NCBI GenBank assembly: GCA_021783095.1
Contig: JAJXUG010000020.1
Location: 1 to 64,000 of the forward strand
Direction: 5' to 3'
Length of the DNA stretch: 64,000 nucleotides
Source: Chloroflexota bacterium
GTDB lineage: Bacteria > Chloroflexota > Limnocylindria > Limnocylindrales > CSP1-4
In this document: piece by piece, positions 34,349 through 43,421 of the stretch
Position numbering within the stretch: position 1 is the first letter of the stretch
How the letters are laid out: each line of letters opens with the position of its first letter
The notes under the pieces: model-generated
Databases searched by the model: none
The model's input: the letters and a program-made list of their open reading frames with translations, nothing else
What the model was told of the DNA's origin: nothing
Translations under genes and position numbers: made by a program

Positions 34349-36187
34349 ATGGCAAGTATGGGCACACGACGTGTCCTGACCGCCGGCATGGCAGCCGCCA
34401 TGCTGGTCACCGCCTGCGGCGGCGCGACGACAACCCCCAGCCCGGCGGCTCCGTCCGCCAGCACCGGGGCCCCGTCATCCGCACCGGCAGCGAGCACCAG
34501 CGCCAGCACATCGACCGCCCCGAGCGCGTCGACGGCAGCAAGCACCCCGCCGACGGGCGGCACGCTCTACCTGCTCACCAACGCTCAGCAGTTCGACCAG
34601 GTGGACCCGCAACGCGCGTACACCGGCGAGGACATGGCGTTCTTCAACGGCACGATTTATCGGTCGCTGGAGCAGTTCACCTTCTCCTCGGACTTCTCGA
34701 CCGCAGCCAAGCTGACGCCCGACCTGGCCACCGACACCGGCACGGCCACCGACGGCGGCAAGACGTGGGCCTTCACGCTGCGTGACGGCGCCACGTTCCA
34801 GGACGGCTCGCCGGTCACGTGCGCCGACGTCAAGTACGGCATCTCGCGCACGTTCGCGACCGACGTCATCAACCAGGGCCCGACCTACGCGATCCAGTAC
34901 CTGGACATCCCGACCGACCCGAAGGACGGGTCGTCGATGTACAAGGGCCCCTACAAGGGCACCGGCCAGGACCTGTACGACAAGGCGGTCACCTGCTCGC
35001 CTGACAACAAGACGATCACCTTCCACCTGAACCAGCCGCTGGGCGACTGGAACTACGCCACCACCCTGGGCATGTCGCCGGTCCCGAAGGCCGCCGACAC
35101 CGGCGAGACCTACGGCCAGCCCGGCCACCTCGCCGTGTCCTCCGGCCCGTACATGGTCGACAGCTACCAGACCGGCAACGGCGGCAAGATGGTCCTCGTC
35201 CGCAACCCGAAGTGGAACGCTTCGAGCGACCCGTACCATCACGCGTACGTCGACAAGTGGGAGGTCGACTTCGGCCTCGATCCCAAGGTCATCGACCAGC
35301 GGCTCATCCAGAGCTCCGGCAATGACGAGTTCGCGATGGACTACCCGGCCGTCCAGCCCGAGAACCTGTCCATCGTGTTCAAGGACGCGAGCACTCCTAA
35401 CGACCAGTTCGTCGGCCGCGCACTCTCCGGCATGGACGTGTACGCCCGCTACCTCTGGATCGACACGACCAAGATCCCGAACGTCAAGATCCGCCAGGCC
35501 ATGGCGGTGGCGCTCGACCGGTCCGCCATGCGCAAGAACCTCGGCGGCGACTTCTACGGCGACTACGCGGACGGCCTCATCAAGCCGACCGTGGGCCTGG
35601 ACTACGCCCCGACGAACCTGTGGACCTCGCTCCTGGGCCAGCCGATCCCCGACAACGGTGACGCCGCCTTCGCCAAGACGCTGATCCAGCAGTCCGGCGT
35701 GGCCGCCCCGAGCCTGACCTACGACTTCCCGAACACCCCGACCAACGCCAAGAACGCCGCGCTCGTCCAGTCCTCGCTGCAGGCTGTCGGCTTCACGATC
35801 AAGCTCAACCCGATCGAGCCCGGCAAGTACTACAGCGTCGTCTTCGGAGCCGGCGCTCACGAGTTCGGCCCCGCCGGCTGGGGCGCCGACTGGCCGAACG
35901 CGTCCACGGTCATCCCGCCGCTCCTCACCAAGAAGGGTGGCTGGGACCTGTCGCGCGTCGACGACGCCGCCTTCAACGCGAAGGTCGCCGCGGCGCTCGC
36001 CGAGACCGACCGCACCAAGCAGTCTGCCGACTGGCAGGCCCTCAACGTCGAGGCCGTCCAGAACATGTGGATCATCCCCACGTTCTTCGGCCTGACCCAG
36101 CGCCTCGCCGGCGACAAGGTCGGCGGCGTGTACCTCTGGGGTCCGTACAGCTCCTGGCCGTACGGCGACATGTACGTGAAGCAGTAG
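34349..36187 (+). CDS. Peptide/nickel ABC transporter substrate-binding lipoprotein
   Basis: This 612-residue SBP_bac_5 protein has a lipoprotein signal peptide with lipobox LVTAC (Cys23), then a Ser/Thr/Ala/Pro linker of about 45 residues. The fold is in canonical order: TPDLATDTGTATDGGKTWAF, FTLRDGATFQDGSPVTCADVKYG, YMVDSYQTGNGGKMVLVRNP and NVKIRQAMAVALDRSAM. The ligand is probably a peptide or similar small molecule, but specificity cannot be read. A GGAGGAG ribosome site is 4 nt before ATG 34349. TACCAT (about 34300) and a short hairpin GCCGG/CCGGC lie in the leader, so it may have its own promoter for high expression. Confidence 0.9.
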   Translation: MASMGTRRVLTAGMAAAMLVTACGGATTTPSPAAPSASTGAPSSAPAASTSASTSTAPSASTAASTPPTGGTLYLLTNAQQFDQVDPQRAYTGEDMAFFNGTIYRSLEQFTFSSDFSTAAKLTPDLATDTGTATDGGKTWAFTLRDGATFQDGSPVTCADVKYGISRTFATDVINQGPTYAIQYLDIPTDPKDGSSMYKGPYKGTGQDLYDKAVTCSPDNKTITFHLNQPLGDWNYATTLGMSPVPKAADTGETYGQPGHLAVSSGPYMVDSYQTGNGGKMVLVRNPKWNASSDPYHHAYVDKWEVDFGLDPKVIDQRLIQSSGNDEFAMDYPAVQPENLSIVFKDASTPNDQFVGRALSGMDVYARYLWIDTTKIPNVKIRQAMAVALDRSAMRKNLGGDFYGDYADGLIKPTVGLDYAPTNLWTSLLGQPIPDNGDAAFAKTLIQQSGVAAPSLTYDFPNTPTNAKNAALVQSSLQAVGFTIKLNPIEPGKYYSVVFGAGAHEFGPAGWGADWPNASTVIPPLLTKKGGWDLSRVDDAAFNAKVAAALAETDRTKQSADWQALNVEAVQNMWIIPTFFGLTQRLAGDKVGGVYLWGPYSSWPYGDMYVKQ

Positions 36188-36226
36188 ACCGACAAGTCTC
36201 CAGAGACCTGTAGGTAGCGAACACCT

Positions 36227-36261
36227 CCTCCCCTCCCGCGCCCGGCGCGCGGGAGGGGAGG
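36227..36261 (+). repeat. Perfect 15-bp intergenic hairpin after the binding-protein gene
   Basis: CCTCCCCTCCCGCGC (36227-36241) and GCGCGGGAGGGGAGG (36247-36261) form a perfect 15-bp GC stem with a 5-nt loop. It has no T-tract. Between a binding-protein gene and its permease gene, such hairpins commonly protect the upstream mRNA and reduce downstream transcription, giving excess binding protein. Confidence 0.65.
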
Positions 36262-36289
36262 CCTTAACTCGGAAGGGACGGCAGGCCGC

Positions 36290-37285
36290 TTGGTCGGATA
36301 CCTCGTACGGCGCATACTCGGGATGATCCTGCTGCTGTTCCTCCTGACTGTCGCCGTCTTCCTGCTGTTCAGCATCCTTCCAGGCGACCCCGCGAGGCTC
36401 ACCTGCGGCAAGTCGTGCACCCCGGACATCATCGAGGCGAACCGGCATCGACTGGGCCTCGACAAGCCGCCCCTCGAGCAGTACGAGGCGTTCATCGGCG
36501 GCATCTTCTTCGGCCGAGAGTTCTCCGAGGACTCTCCGCAGCCCGTCATCTGCAACGCGCCCTGCCTGGGCTACTCCTACAACCGGCACGCGCAGGTGCT
36601 GGGGCTCATCGTCAACGCCTTCCCGGTGACCTTCTGGCTCGCGACCGGCGCATTCATCCTGTGGATCACGACCGGCATCTCGCTCGGCATCCTGGCGGCG
36701 CTGACACACGGCAGATGGCCAGATCGGCTGGTGATGACGCTGTCGCTGATCGGCTACTCCTTGCCAGCGTTCTTCATCGGCCTCGTGCTCATGTTCTTCG
36801 TGATCATCAAATGGAGATGGCTGCCGTTCCCGTCGTACGTGTCGCCGTTCGACAACCTCGGGCAGTTCCTCCAGACGATGCTCCTGCCGTGGATCGTGCT
36901 CGCGGTGCTGTACACGGCGTTCTACATGCGGCTCACCCGCAACCAGGTGCTCGAGACCTTCGGCGAGGACTACGTGCGGACCGCACGCGCCAAGGGCCTG
37001 CCGGAGCGCACGGTTGTCGTGAAGCACGCCCTGCGTGCCGGCCTGGCGCCCATCGTGACCGCCGCCGGCCTCGACCTGGCCGGCCTCCTGGGCGGCGCCA
37101 TCATCTCGGAGAACATCTTCAGCCTGCCCGGGCTTGGCTCGCTCTCGCTGAACGCGGTGACCGACTCTGACCTGCCGCTGCTCGCAGGGATCACGTTGTG
37201 CACGGCCACCTTCATCATCGTCGCGAACCTGGTTGTCGACCTGCTCTACGCGGTGATCGACCCGCGCGTGAGGCTTGGTTCATGA
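36290..37285 (+). CDS. Peptide/nickel-type ABC transporter permease (DppB-like)
   Basis: This 331-residue permease has a TTG start. The first helix (RRILGMILLLFLLTVAVFLLF) leads to the FSILPGDPA signature of DppB/OppB proteins. Five more helices follow, and the EAA loop is FGEDYVRTARAKGLPERTVVVKHALR. The end carries LLGGAIISENIFSLPGLGSL. The loop after helix 1 holds two CxxxC pairs (C39-C43 and C88-C92), which could form disulfides outside the membrane. It overlaps the next ATPase gene by 4 bp. Confidence 0.92.
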   Translation: MVGYLVRRILGMILLLFLLTVAVFLLFSILPGDPARLTCGKSCTPDIIEANRHRLGLDKPPLEQYEAFIGGIFFGREFSEDSPQPVICNAPCLGYSYNRHAQVLGLIVNAFPVTFWLATGAFILWITTGISLGILAALTHGRWPDRLVMTLSLIGYSLPAFFIGLVLMFFVIIKWRWLPFPSYVSPFDNLGQFLQTMLLPWIVLAVLYTAFYMRLTRNQVLETFGEDYVRTARAKGLPERTVVVKHALRAGLAPIVTAAGLDLAGLLGGAIISENIFSLPGLGSLSLNAVTDSDLPLLAGITLCTATFIIVANLVVDLLYAVIDPRVRLGS

Positions 37286-38334
37286 CAACGCCCGCCGCCG
37301 CCCAGCGGCCGTTCCTGTCCGTCAACAATCTCTCGGTCGCCTTCCCCACCGAGGACGGCCTCGTGCGCGCCGTTGATGGCGTCTCGTTCTCGGTCGAGAA
37401 GGGCCAGACGCTCGCCGTGGTTGGCGAGTCGGGCTCGGGGAAGAGCGTGACCGCACAGGCGATCATGGGCCTGATCAACCGCAAGTCGGCGAAGATCACA
37501 GGGGAGATCTGGCTTGACGACCAGGAGCTCGTGAGGCTGCCGGCCTCCGACGTCCAGGCGTTGCGCGGCGACCAGATGGCGATGATCTTCCAGGACCCGA
37601 TGTCGAGCCTGCACCCGTTCTACCGGATCGGGGACCAGATCATCGAGGCCGTCCAGGTCCACCGCAACGTCAGCAAGAAGCAGGCGCGCAGGGAAACCAT
37701 CGACATGCTCCGACGGGTGGGGATCCCGGCCGTCGAGCGGCGAGTCGACGACTACCCGCACCAGCTCTCAGGCGGGATGCGACAGCGCGTCATGATCGCC
37801 ATGGCGCTGATCAACTCGCCCAGCCTCCTGATCGCGGACGAGCCCACCACCGCCCTCGACGTGACGGTCCAGGCGCAGATCATGGAGTTGATCGCGAGCA
37901 TCCAGGACGAGTTCAAGATCACGGTCATCCTCATCACCCACGACCTGGGTGTCGTCGCCGACGTCGCTGACGAGGTGGCGGTGATGTACGGCGGCCGCGT
38001 CGTGGAGCGGGCGCCGACGTCGGTCCTGTACCTCAAGCCCGAGATGCCGTACACGCTCGGGCTTTTGTCCTCCATCCCGCGCATGGACAAGGAGATGGAC
38101 CGGCTCGACCCGATCCCGGGCAACCCGCCCTCGCCGATCAACCTGCCAGCCGGGTGCGTCTTCCAGCCCCGCTGCTTCTACTGGAGCCAGGTTCCCGACG
38201 ACCTGTGCAAGACCACTCGCCCCGAGCTGCTGAGCACCGGCCCGGACCACCTGGTCCGCTGCCATCTGGCGCCCGACGTCCGGCGCGAGATCACGGCGAA
38301 GGTGCTCAGCGAGCTGGCCGGAGTCCCCTCATGA
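37282..38334 (+). CDS. Peptide/nickel ABC transporter ATPase (DppD-like)
   Basis: This 350-residue ATPase has Walker A GESGSGKS, a Q-loop MIFQDPMSSLHPFY, signature LSGGMRQRVMIAMAL, Walker B LLIADEPTTALD and the H-loop ITHDLGV. The C-terminal oligopeptide-type extension has PGNPPSPINLPAGCVFQPRC plus later Cys residues. In this family such cysteines can hold an Fe-S cluster. It starts in an ATGA overlap with the permease gene and ends in one with the second ATPase gene, so the subunits are tightly coupled. Confidence 0.93.
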   Translation: MTTPAAAQRPFLSVNNLSVAFPTEDGLVRAVDGVSFSVEKGQTLAVVGESGSGKSVTAQAIMGLINRKSAKITGEIWLDDQELVRLPASDVQALRGDQMAMIFQDPMSSLHPFYRIGDQIIEAVQVHRNVSKKQARRETIDMLRRVGIPAVERRVDDYPHQLSGGMRQRVMIAMALINSPSLLIADEPTTALDVTVQAQIMELIASIQDEFKITVILITHDLGVVADVADEVAVMYGGRVVERAPTSVLYLKPEMPYTLGLLSSIPRMDKEMDRLDPIPGNPPSPINLPAGCVFQPRCFYWSQVPDDLCKTTRPELLSTGPDHLVRCHLAPDVRREITAKVLSELAGVPS

Positions 38335-39422
38335 TCGACATGAACAAGGAGGTCCTCCGGGTCTCCGACCTCAAGACCTACTTCCCGGTCCGCTCGCGCG
38401 GCCTCATCCCGCGCACGGTCGGCCACGTCAAGGCCGTCGACGGCGTGGACTTGGCGGTCGGCGCGGGGGAGACGCTCGGCCTCGTCGGCGAGAGCGGCTC
38501 GGGCAAGACGACGGTCGCCCGGTCGGTGCTGATGCTCGTGCGCCCGACCTCCGGGTCGATCCAGATCGAAGGGAAGGAGGTCACGCGGCTCTCGCAGCGA
38601 GAACTGGTTCCGGTGCGACGCAAGGCCGCGATGATCTTCCAGGATCCCTACAACGCGCTCAACCCGCGACACACGGTCGGCGGGATCATCAGCGCCCCGT
38701 TCCGCATCCAGGGCGTCACCCCAGATGGTGGCGTGCGGCGCGCCGTCCAGGAGCTCATGGAGCGCGTCGGCCTCAACCCGGAGCACTACAACCGCTACCC
38801 CAACGAGTTCTCGGGCGGGCAGCGTCAGCGGATCGGAATCGCCCGCGCGATCGCGCTGCGGCCCAACCTGGTCGTGTGCGACGAGCCCGTGTCGGCGCTC
38901 GACGTCTCGATCCAGGCGCAGATCCTCAATCTGCTGCGCGACCTCCAGCACGAGTTCGGCATGTCCTACCTGTTCGTGGCGCACGATCTCGCGGTGGTCC
39001 GCCAGATCTCGCACCGCGTGGCCGTGATGTACCTCGGCCACGTGATGGAGACGGCGTCGCGGCAGGTCATCTACTCCAAGCCGCTCCACCCGTACACGCA
39101 CTCGCTGCTGTCGGCCGTGCCGATCCCGGACCCGGCGCGCCAGCGCGAGCGGAACCGGATCCTCCTCGAGGGCGACCTGCCCAGCCCGATCAACCCGCCC
39201 AGCGGCTGCGTCTTCCGGACGCGCTGCTTCCAGGCGCAGGAGCGGTGCGCGCAGGAGATCCCGCCGCTGGTGGAGGTGGCGCCGGGCCACAAGGTGGCCT
39301 GCCACTTCCCGGTCGCGAGCGTGCCCAAGAGCGTGGTGACCGAGCACCAGGCCCACGAGCTCATGCCGGTCAGCGGCGTGCCGCTGCCGCCGGCGGCACC
39401 GGATCGAGTCCTCCCCGCCTGA
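38331..39422 (+). CDS. Peptide/nickel ABC transporter ATPase (DppF-like)
   Basis: This 363-residue ATPase is the partner of the preceding one. It has Walker A GESGSGKT, Q-loop MIFQDPYNALNPRHTV, signature FSGGQRQRIGIARAI, Walker B LVVCDEPVSALD and H-loop VAHDLAV. The C-terminal segment GDLPSPINPPSGCVFRTRCF with further Cys residues matches the DppF/OppF family. The N-terminal FPVRSRGLIPRTVGHVKAVDGV segment is also usual. It is the last gene of the transporter operon, convergent with the next gene at a distance of 75 nt. Confidence 0.93.
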   Translation: MIDMNKEVLRVSDLKTYFPVRSRGLIPRTVGHVKAVDGVDLAVGAGETLGLVGESGSGKTTVARSVLMLVRPTSGSIQIEGKEVTRLSQRELVPVRRKAAMIFQDPYNALNPRHTVGGIISAPFRIQGVTPDGGVRRAVQELMERVGLNPEHYNRYPNEFSGGQRQRIGIARAIALRPNLVVCDEPVSALDVSIQAQILNLLRDLQHEFGMSYLFVAHDLAVVRQISHRVAVMYLGHVMETASRQVIYSKPLHPYTHSLLSAVPIPDPARQRERNRILLEGDLPSPINPPSGCVFRTRCFQAQERCAQEIPPLVEVAPGHKVACHFPVASVPKSVVTEHQAHELMPVSGVPLPPAAPDRVLPA

Positions 39423-39497
39423 TCGGGGCGCCTGCCGCACACGCGCGAGCTGATCGCCGGTCCCGGGCGCCACTCGGGGTCGCCCTGCCCGATTCCG

Positions 39498-41357
39498 TCA
39501 GGGCGCCGAATTGCTGGCCGCGGATCTCGACGGTCCCGGTGTTGCGCCGGGTGCCGGTGAGCCGCTCGCGGGTGTCGTGCTCGCAGGAGCGGATGCGGCT
39601 GGGGTGGCGCCCGGCGTCGGCGTCGGCGTCGGCGCGGGGTGGAGCAGGGACCCGGGCACGAGGCCGAAGAGGTCTGTCCAGGCCGTGAACGCCGCGTCGC
39701 CCAGCGCCTCGTGGACCGGGTCGGTGGGGTCGGCCATCGCGCGGATGGTGGCCACCACGTCCGCCGCGTCGAGGAGGAGCCCGCTGCCCGTCCGCGCCTG
39801 GCGGAGGCGGCACGTCCAGACCGTGGCGTCCGCGTTGGCCGTGCAGGCGGTTGCCAGGCGCGGCGTCGGCTCGAGGGAGCCTGCTGCATAGCCGTAGAGC
39901 CCGTCGGTGACCAGTCCGCAGAGGCGGTAGGCGTCCGCGGAGGGAAGGGCGCCGCACCACCCGCCGGCCGGCGCGGTGGCCTGCTCGAAGACGACCTGGC
40001 CCCGGTCGCCCGCGGTCATCACCCCGAGCGGATCCGCACCCAGCGGCGATGTGGCAGCGTTCACGACGTCGGCACGGAAGATGGTCTCGGCGCCCGGGTG
40101 GACGAGCGGGGCCACCGGCACGCTGTCGCGGAGCCTGGTCGCGGCCGCGGCGTACGCAGCCTGGCGCGCCGCGGTGCCCGACGTCGCGGCCGCCGTCAGC
40201 AGGCCGCGGACCGCGCTGCTGGCCCGCTGCGCGGCGAGGCTCTTGGGGTGGTCGAGGAACAGCGGGCCGTAGAACGCCGAGGGGTCGGCCAAGCCGGCCG
40301 CGACGCCATCGAGGAAGAGCCCAACGATCGTGCCCCCGTCGACGGCGGCCCGGAACTGGTCCGCGGGCATCGTCTGGACCTGGACCGCAAGCCCCAGGTT
40401 CGCGGCCATCTGGTCCCGCAGCGCGGCAGCGACGCCGGCCGGGTCGGGGAGGCCCGGGATGGGCGCGTCGGGAATGGTCAGCGGGTAGCTGGCGCCGAAG
40501 TTGAACTTGACCCCCTGGAGGGCCGCCACCGATGCCGGGCCGTTGAACGCCCGGAAGGCGCTGCCCGCGCAGCCTGCCGGGACGTCGCAGGGGACGAGGT
40601 GGTCCGCGGCCGCGGCGCCGGCCGGGAAGGCTTGGGCGAGTGCCCCCGTGTCGATGCCCGAGGCGATCGCCCGCCGGACCCGCACGTCGGCGAAGGCTGC
40701 GCCCTTGCCGAAGCCGAGCACGGTCGTCGCCAGCAGCGAACGGCCGACGACGGCGAGGGAGGGCATCGTGGCCGCCGAGTCCAGGCCGTCCGGCGTGGGC
40801 GCGTCGATGCCGTCGACGTTCGCCTTGACCAGGTCTGCGGTTCGTGTGGCCGGATCGGCGGCCCAGCGCAGGATCAGCGTTGGCGCGGCCGCGCTCGAGG
40901 AAGCCGCGCCGACGCGCGCGAGCTCCACGTTGTCGGTGCCCCACTGCGCCACCCGGTAGCTGCCGTGACCGGACACGTCGCGGATCGCCGACGGATCCGC
41001 CGCGATGCGCGCCAGGTCGGCCGCATCCACGATGCCCATGGACGGGTGGGCGAGGCGGGCGAGGAACGCGCCGTCGGACACGCACAGCGTGAACACGACG
41101 GTCCTCGCGTCGACGGCCTGGACCCGCCCGAGGCGCGAGCCGGCGACCGACGATCCGCCGGAACCACAGGCCGAGCCGCTCGCGGGCCACGCGACGGGCG
41201 CGAACGGAACGTCGCTCGGGGCGGCGGTCGGGCTGGGCTGGGAACTGGCGCCACCGCTCGCGGGAGCGAGGGGCGTCTCGGCGGGTGCCGGCCCGCAGGC
41301 GCTCGCGGCGAGGGCCAGGAGCGCCAGGACGGCGAACAGTCGGCGGGTGTTGGTCAT
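39498..41357 (-). CDS. SBP_bac_5-type binding lipoprotein with permuted lobe order
   Basis: This 619-residue lipoprotein has lipobox AASAC (Cys21). The order of fold blocks is rotated. It opens with VDARTVVFTLCVSDGAFLARL and HPSMGIVDAADL, which normally occur mid-protein. It continues through DVRVRRAIASGIDTGAL. Near residues 480-560 it carries LVTDGLYGYAAGSLEPTPRL, ATACTANADATVWTCRLR and LLLDAADVVATIRAM, which is the N-lobe start of the family. The canonical order is seen in the lipoprotein at 34349-36187. A low-complexity Pro/Thr/Ala tail ends it. It stands alone, convergent with the transporter operon, whose permeases it might serve. A -10-like TGCTAGGCT (about 41419-41427, minus strand) and a 9-bp leader hairpin (41389-41416) lie upstream. 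Confidence 0.8.
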   Translation of the reverse strand: MTNTRRLFAVLALLALAASACGPAPAETPLAPASGGASSQPSPTAAPSDVPFAPVAWPASGSACGSGGSSVAGSRLGRVQAVDARTVVFTLCVSDGAFLARLAHPSMGIVDAADLARIAADPSAIRDVSGHGSYRVAQWGTDNVELARVGAASSSAAAPTLILRWAADPATRTADLVKANVDGIDAPTPDGLDSAATMPSLAVVGRSLLATTVLGFGKGAAFADVRVRRAIASGIDTGALAQAFPAGAAAADHLVPCDVPAGCAGSAFRAFNGPASVAALQGVKFNFGASYPLTIPDAPIPGLPDPAGVAAALRDQMAANLGLAVQVQTMPADQFRAAVDGGTIVGLFLDGVAAGLADPSAFYGPLFLDHPKSLAAQRASSAVRGLLTAAATSGTAARQAAYAAAATRLRDSVPVAPLVHPGAETIFRADVVNAATSPLGADPLGVMTAGDRGQVVFEQATAPAGGWCGALPSADAYRLCGLVTDGLYGYAAGSLEPTPRLATACTANADATVWTCRLRQARTGSGLLLDAADVVATIRAMADPTDPVHEALGDAAFTAWTDLFGLVPGSLLHPAPTPTPTPGATPAASAPASTTPASGSPAPGATPGPSRSAASNSAP

Positions 41358-41610
41358 GCGTCGTGACGCTCGTGAGACGGATCGACCTCGGCGGCCCGGC
41401 CGGGCCGGGGCCGCCGACAGCCTAGCATCGGACTCCATCCGGGTTGCCGCGGCGGTCGTTCTGGCCCCGTCCCGAACCGCGTCGCGGACGGCGTCGCCGA
41501 CCTCGGCCGAGCCGCGCCGCGCCTCGGCCTCGGACCACGACGCGGCCCTGGCGCCCGGCCCGCCGGCGGCCACCCGCACCGGCGCGCCCGCGTCCTCGGC
41601 CCGTGGGCAA

Positions 41611-41624
41611 TAGACTCGGGGGCG
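41611..41624 (+). promoter_or_regulatory. -10 element giving a leaderless amidase transcript
   Basis: TAGACT (41611-41616) lies 7 nt before GTG 41624, so transcript and reading frame should start together. No -35 or ribosome binding site is evident. The 253-nt divergent gap (41358-41610) also holds the promoter of the minus-strand lipoprotein. Confidence 0.45.
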
Positions 41625-42508
41625 TGCAGCCGCTCCGCATCGCCCTCGCCCAGATCGCGCCCCGCCTCGGAGACCTCGAGGCGAACCTCACGCGCCACCA
41701 CGAGCTGATCGCCGAGGCCCGCCGCCGAGGCACCGGACTCGTCATCTTCCCCGAGCTCGGGCTGACCGGGTACCAGCTCCAGGACCTCGCGGCAGACGTG
41801 GCGATGCGCCTCGACGATGCGCGGCTGGCCGGGCTGGCCGAGGCTGCGCGCGGCATGTCCGCGGTGGTGTCGTTCGTGGAGGAGTCGGCGGACCACCGGC
41901 TGTTCATCGCGGCAGCGCTGCTCGAGGACGGCGAGGTCCGTCACGTCCACCGCAAGGTGTTCCTCCCCACCTACGGCCTGTTCGACGAGCGGCGGTTCTT
42001 CGCGGCCGGCGACGTGGTGCGGGCGACGCCATCGCGGCTGGGCGTGGGGATCGGGCTCGCCGTGTGCGAGGACTTCTGGCACATGTCCACGCCGCACCTG
42101 CTCGCGATGGACGGGGCGCACCTGCTGATCAACGTGAGCTCGTCGCCAGGCCGCGACCTCGCGAGCACTCACGAGGTGGGGCTGGGGACGGCCGCATCCT
42201 GGCGGACGCTGATGCGCACCTACGCCCAGCTGACCACATCGTTCGTGGTGTTCTGCAACCGCGTGGGCGTGGACGAGTCGCTCTCGTTCTGGGGCGGGTC
42301 AGAGGTGATCGGCCCCACGGGCGCCACCGTCTTCGGCGCCCCGATGTTCGAGGAGGGCCTGTTCACGGCAGACATCGAGCTTGGCGACGTGCGTCGCGAG
42401 CGGATCACGCTGCCGCTGCTGCGCGACGAGCGGCCCGAGCTGGTGGCGCGCGAATGGGGCCGGATCGTCGCGGGGCGGGCAGGGCTGGCCGAGGATGGCG
42501 CATCGTGA
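41624..42508 (+). CDS. Nitrilase-family glutamine amidase, subunit for NAD synthetase
   Basis: This 294-residue carbon-nitrogen hydrolase carries the complete Glu-Lys-Cys triad: E44 in FPELGLTGY, K111 in HRKVFLPTYGLFDERRFF and C148 in GLAVCEDFW. In most bacteria this domain is fused in front of NadE and feeds it ammonia from glutamine. Here it is a separate gene overlapping nadE by 4 bp (GTGA), so a split two-subunit enzyme is likely. GTG 41624 is the start because LRIALAQIAPRLGDLEANL follows at once and a -10 box lies 7 nt upstream. The role as NadE partner is inferred from context. Confidence 0.88.
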   Translation: MQPLRIALAQIAPRLGDLEANLTRHHELIAEARRRGTGLVIFPELGLTGYQLQDLAADVAMRLDDARLAGLAEAARGMSAVVSFVEESADHRLFIAAALLEDGEVRHVHRKVFLPTYGLFDERRFFAAGDVVRATPSRLGVGIGLAVCEDFWHMSTPHLLAMDGAHLLINVSSSPGRDLASTHEVGLGTAASWRTLMRTYAQLTTSFVVFCNRVGVDESLSFWGGSEVIGPTGATVFGAPMFEEGLFTADIELGDVRRERITLPLLRDERPELVAREWGRIVAGRAGLAEDGAS

Positions 42509-43419
42509 GCGAGGTCGAGGCCGGCACGCCGGCCGAGGAGCCCATGTTCGAGCTGCCCCCGGAACTTGCCATCGACACCGGCGTCGCCCGCCGCGTGATC
42601 GCCCAGTTCATCCGCGGCCAGCTGCGCCAGGCGGGCTTCGAGCGGGCGGTGCTCGCCCTGTCGGGCGGGATCGACTCTGCGCTGGTGGCCTATCTCGTGG
42701 CCGAGGCGATCGGGCCCGAGCAGCTGCTGTGCGTGATGATGCCGTACCGGACATCCTCGCCGGACTCGCGGGGCGACGCCGAGACGGTCGTGACCGCGCT
42801 GGGCTGCGCGTCGGACCTGGTCGAGATCACCGCGATGGTGGACGGCTACTTCGGTGCAGACGGCGTTGTGGGCGAGGGCGGCGCCGAGGCGCTCGAGGCG
42901 TCCGCGCTGCGACGCGGCAACTTCATGGCCCGCATGCGGATGGCGACCCTGTACGACCGCTCGGTGACCTGGCGCGGGCTGCCGGTCGGGACCGGCAACA
43001 AGACCGAGTCGTTGATCGGATACACCACGCTGTTCGGCGACTCCGCCTGCGCGTTCAACCCAATCGGCGACCTGTACAAGAGTCAGGTGCGCCAGCTGTC
43101 CGCGGCCATCGGCGTGCCCGAGAGGATCATCCGCAAGGCGCCGTCAGCTGACCTGTGGCCGGGCCAGACCGACGAGACCGAGGCCGGCTTCACGTATCCC
43201 GTGCTCGACCGCGTCCTGTTCTGGCGCGTCGACCGGCGGCGGAGCGTAGACGAGATGGTCGCGATCGGGTTCGAGCGAGCCCTCGTCGAGCGGGTGGACA
43301 AGATGGTCGCGGGGGCAGAGTTCAAGCGCCAGGTGCCGCCGATCGCGAAGCTCGGGCCGCGGACCGCGGGCGTGGACTACCTCTACCCGCGTCGGCGGCC
43401 CGGATCGGCGCGGCCCTAG
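42505..43419 (+). CDS. nadE: NAD(+) synthetase NadE
   Basis: This 304-residue adenylating enzyme converts nicotinate adenine dinucleotide to NAD. The PP-loop is LALSGGIDSALVAYL (about residues 49-63). MMPYRTSSPDSRGDAE and RMRMATLYDRSV are conserved blocks, as are PVGTGNKTESLIGYTTLFGD and NPIGDLYKSQVRQLS. PSADLWPGQTDETEAGF completes the set. It lacks its own amidase domain, which is encoded by the overlapping gene upstream. The interplay should channel ammonia between subunits, as in the fused enzymes. Confidence 0.94.
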   Translation: MSEVEAGTPAEEPMFELPPELAIDTGVARRVIAQFIRGQLRQAGFERAVLALSGGIDSALVAYLVAEAIGPEQLLCVMMPYRTSSPDSRGDAETVVTALGCASDLVEITAMVDGYFGADGVVGEGGAEALEASALRRGNFMARMRMATLYDRSVTWRGLPVGTGNKTESLIGYTTLFGDSACAFNPIGDLYKSQVRQLSAAIGVPERIIRKAPSADLWPGQTDETEAGFTYPVLDRVLFWRVDRRRSVDEMVAIGFERALVERVDKMVAGAEFKRQVPPIAKLGPRTAGVDYLYPRRRPGSARP

Positions 43420-43421
43420 AG

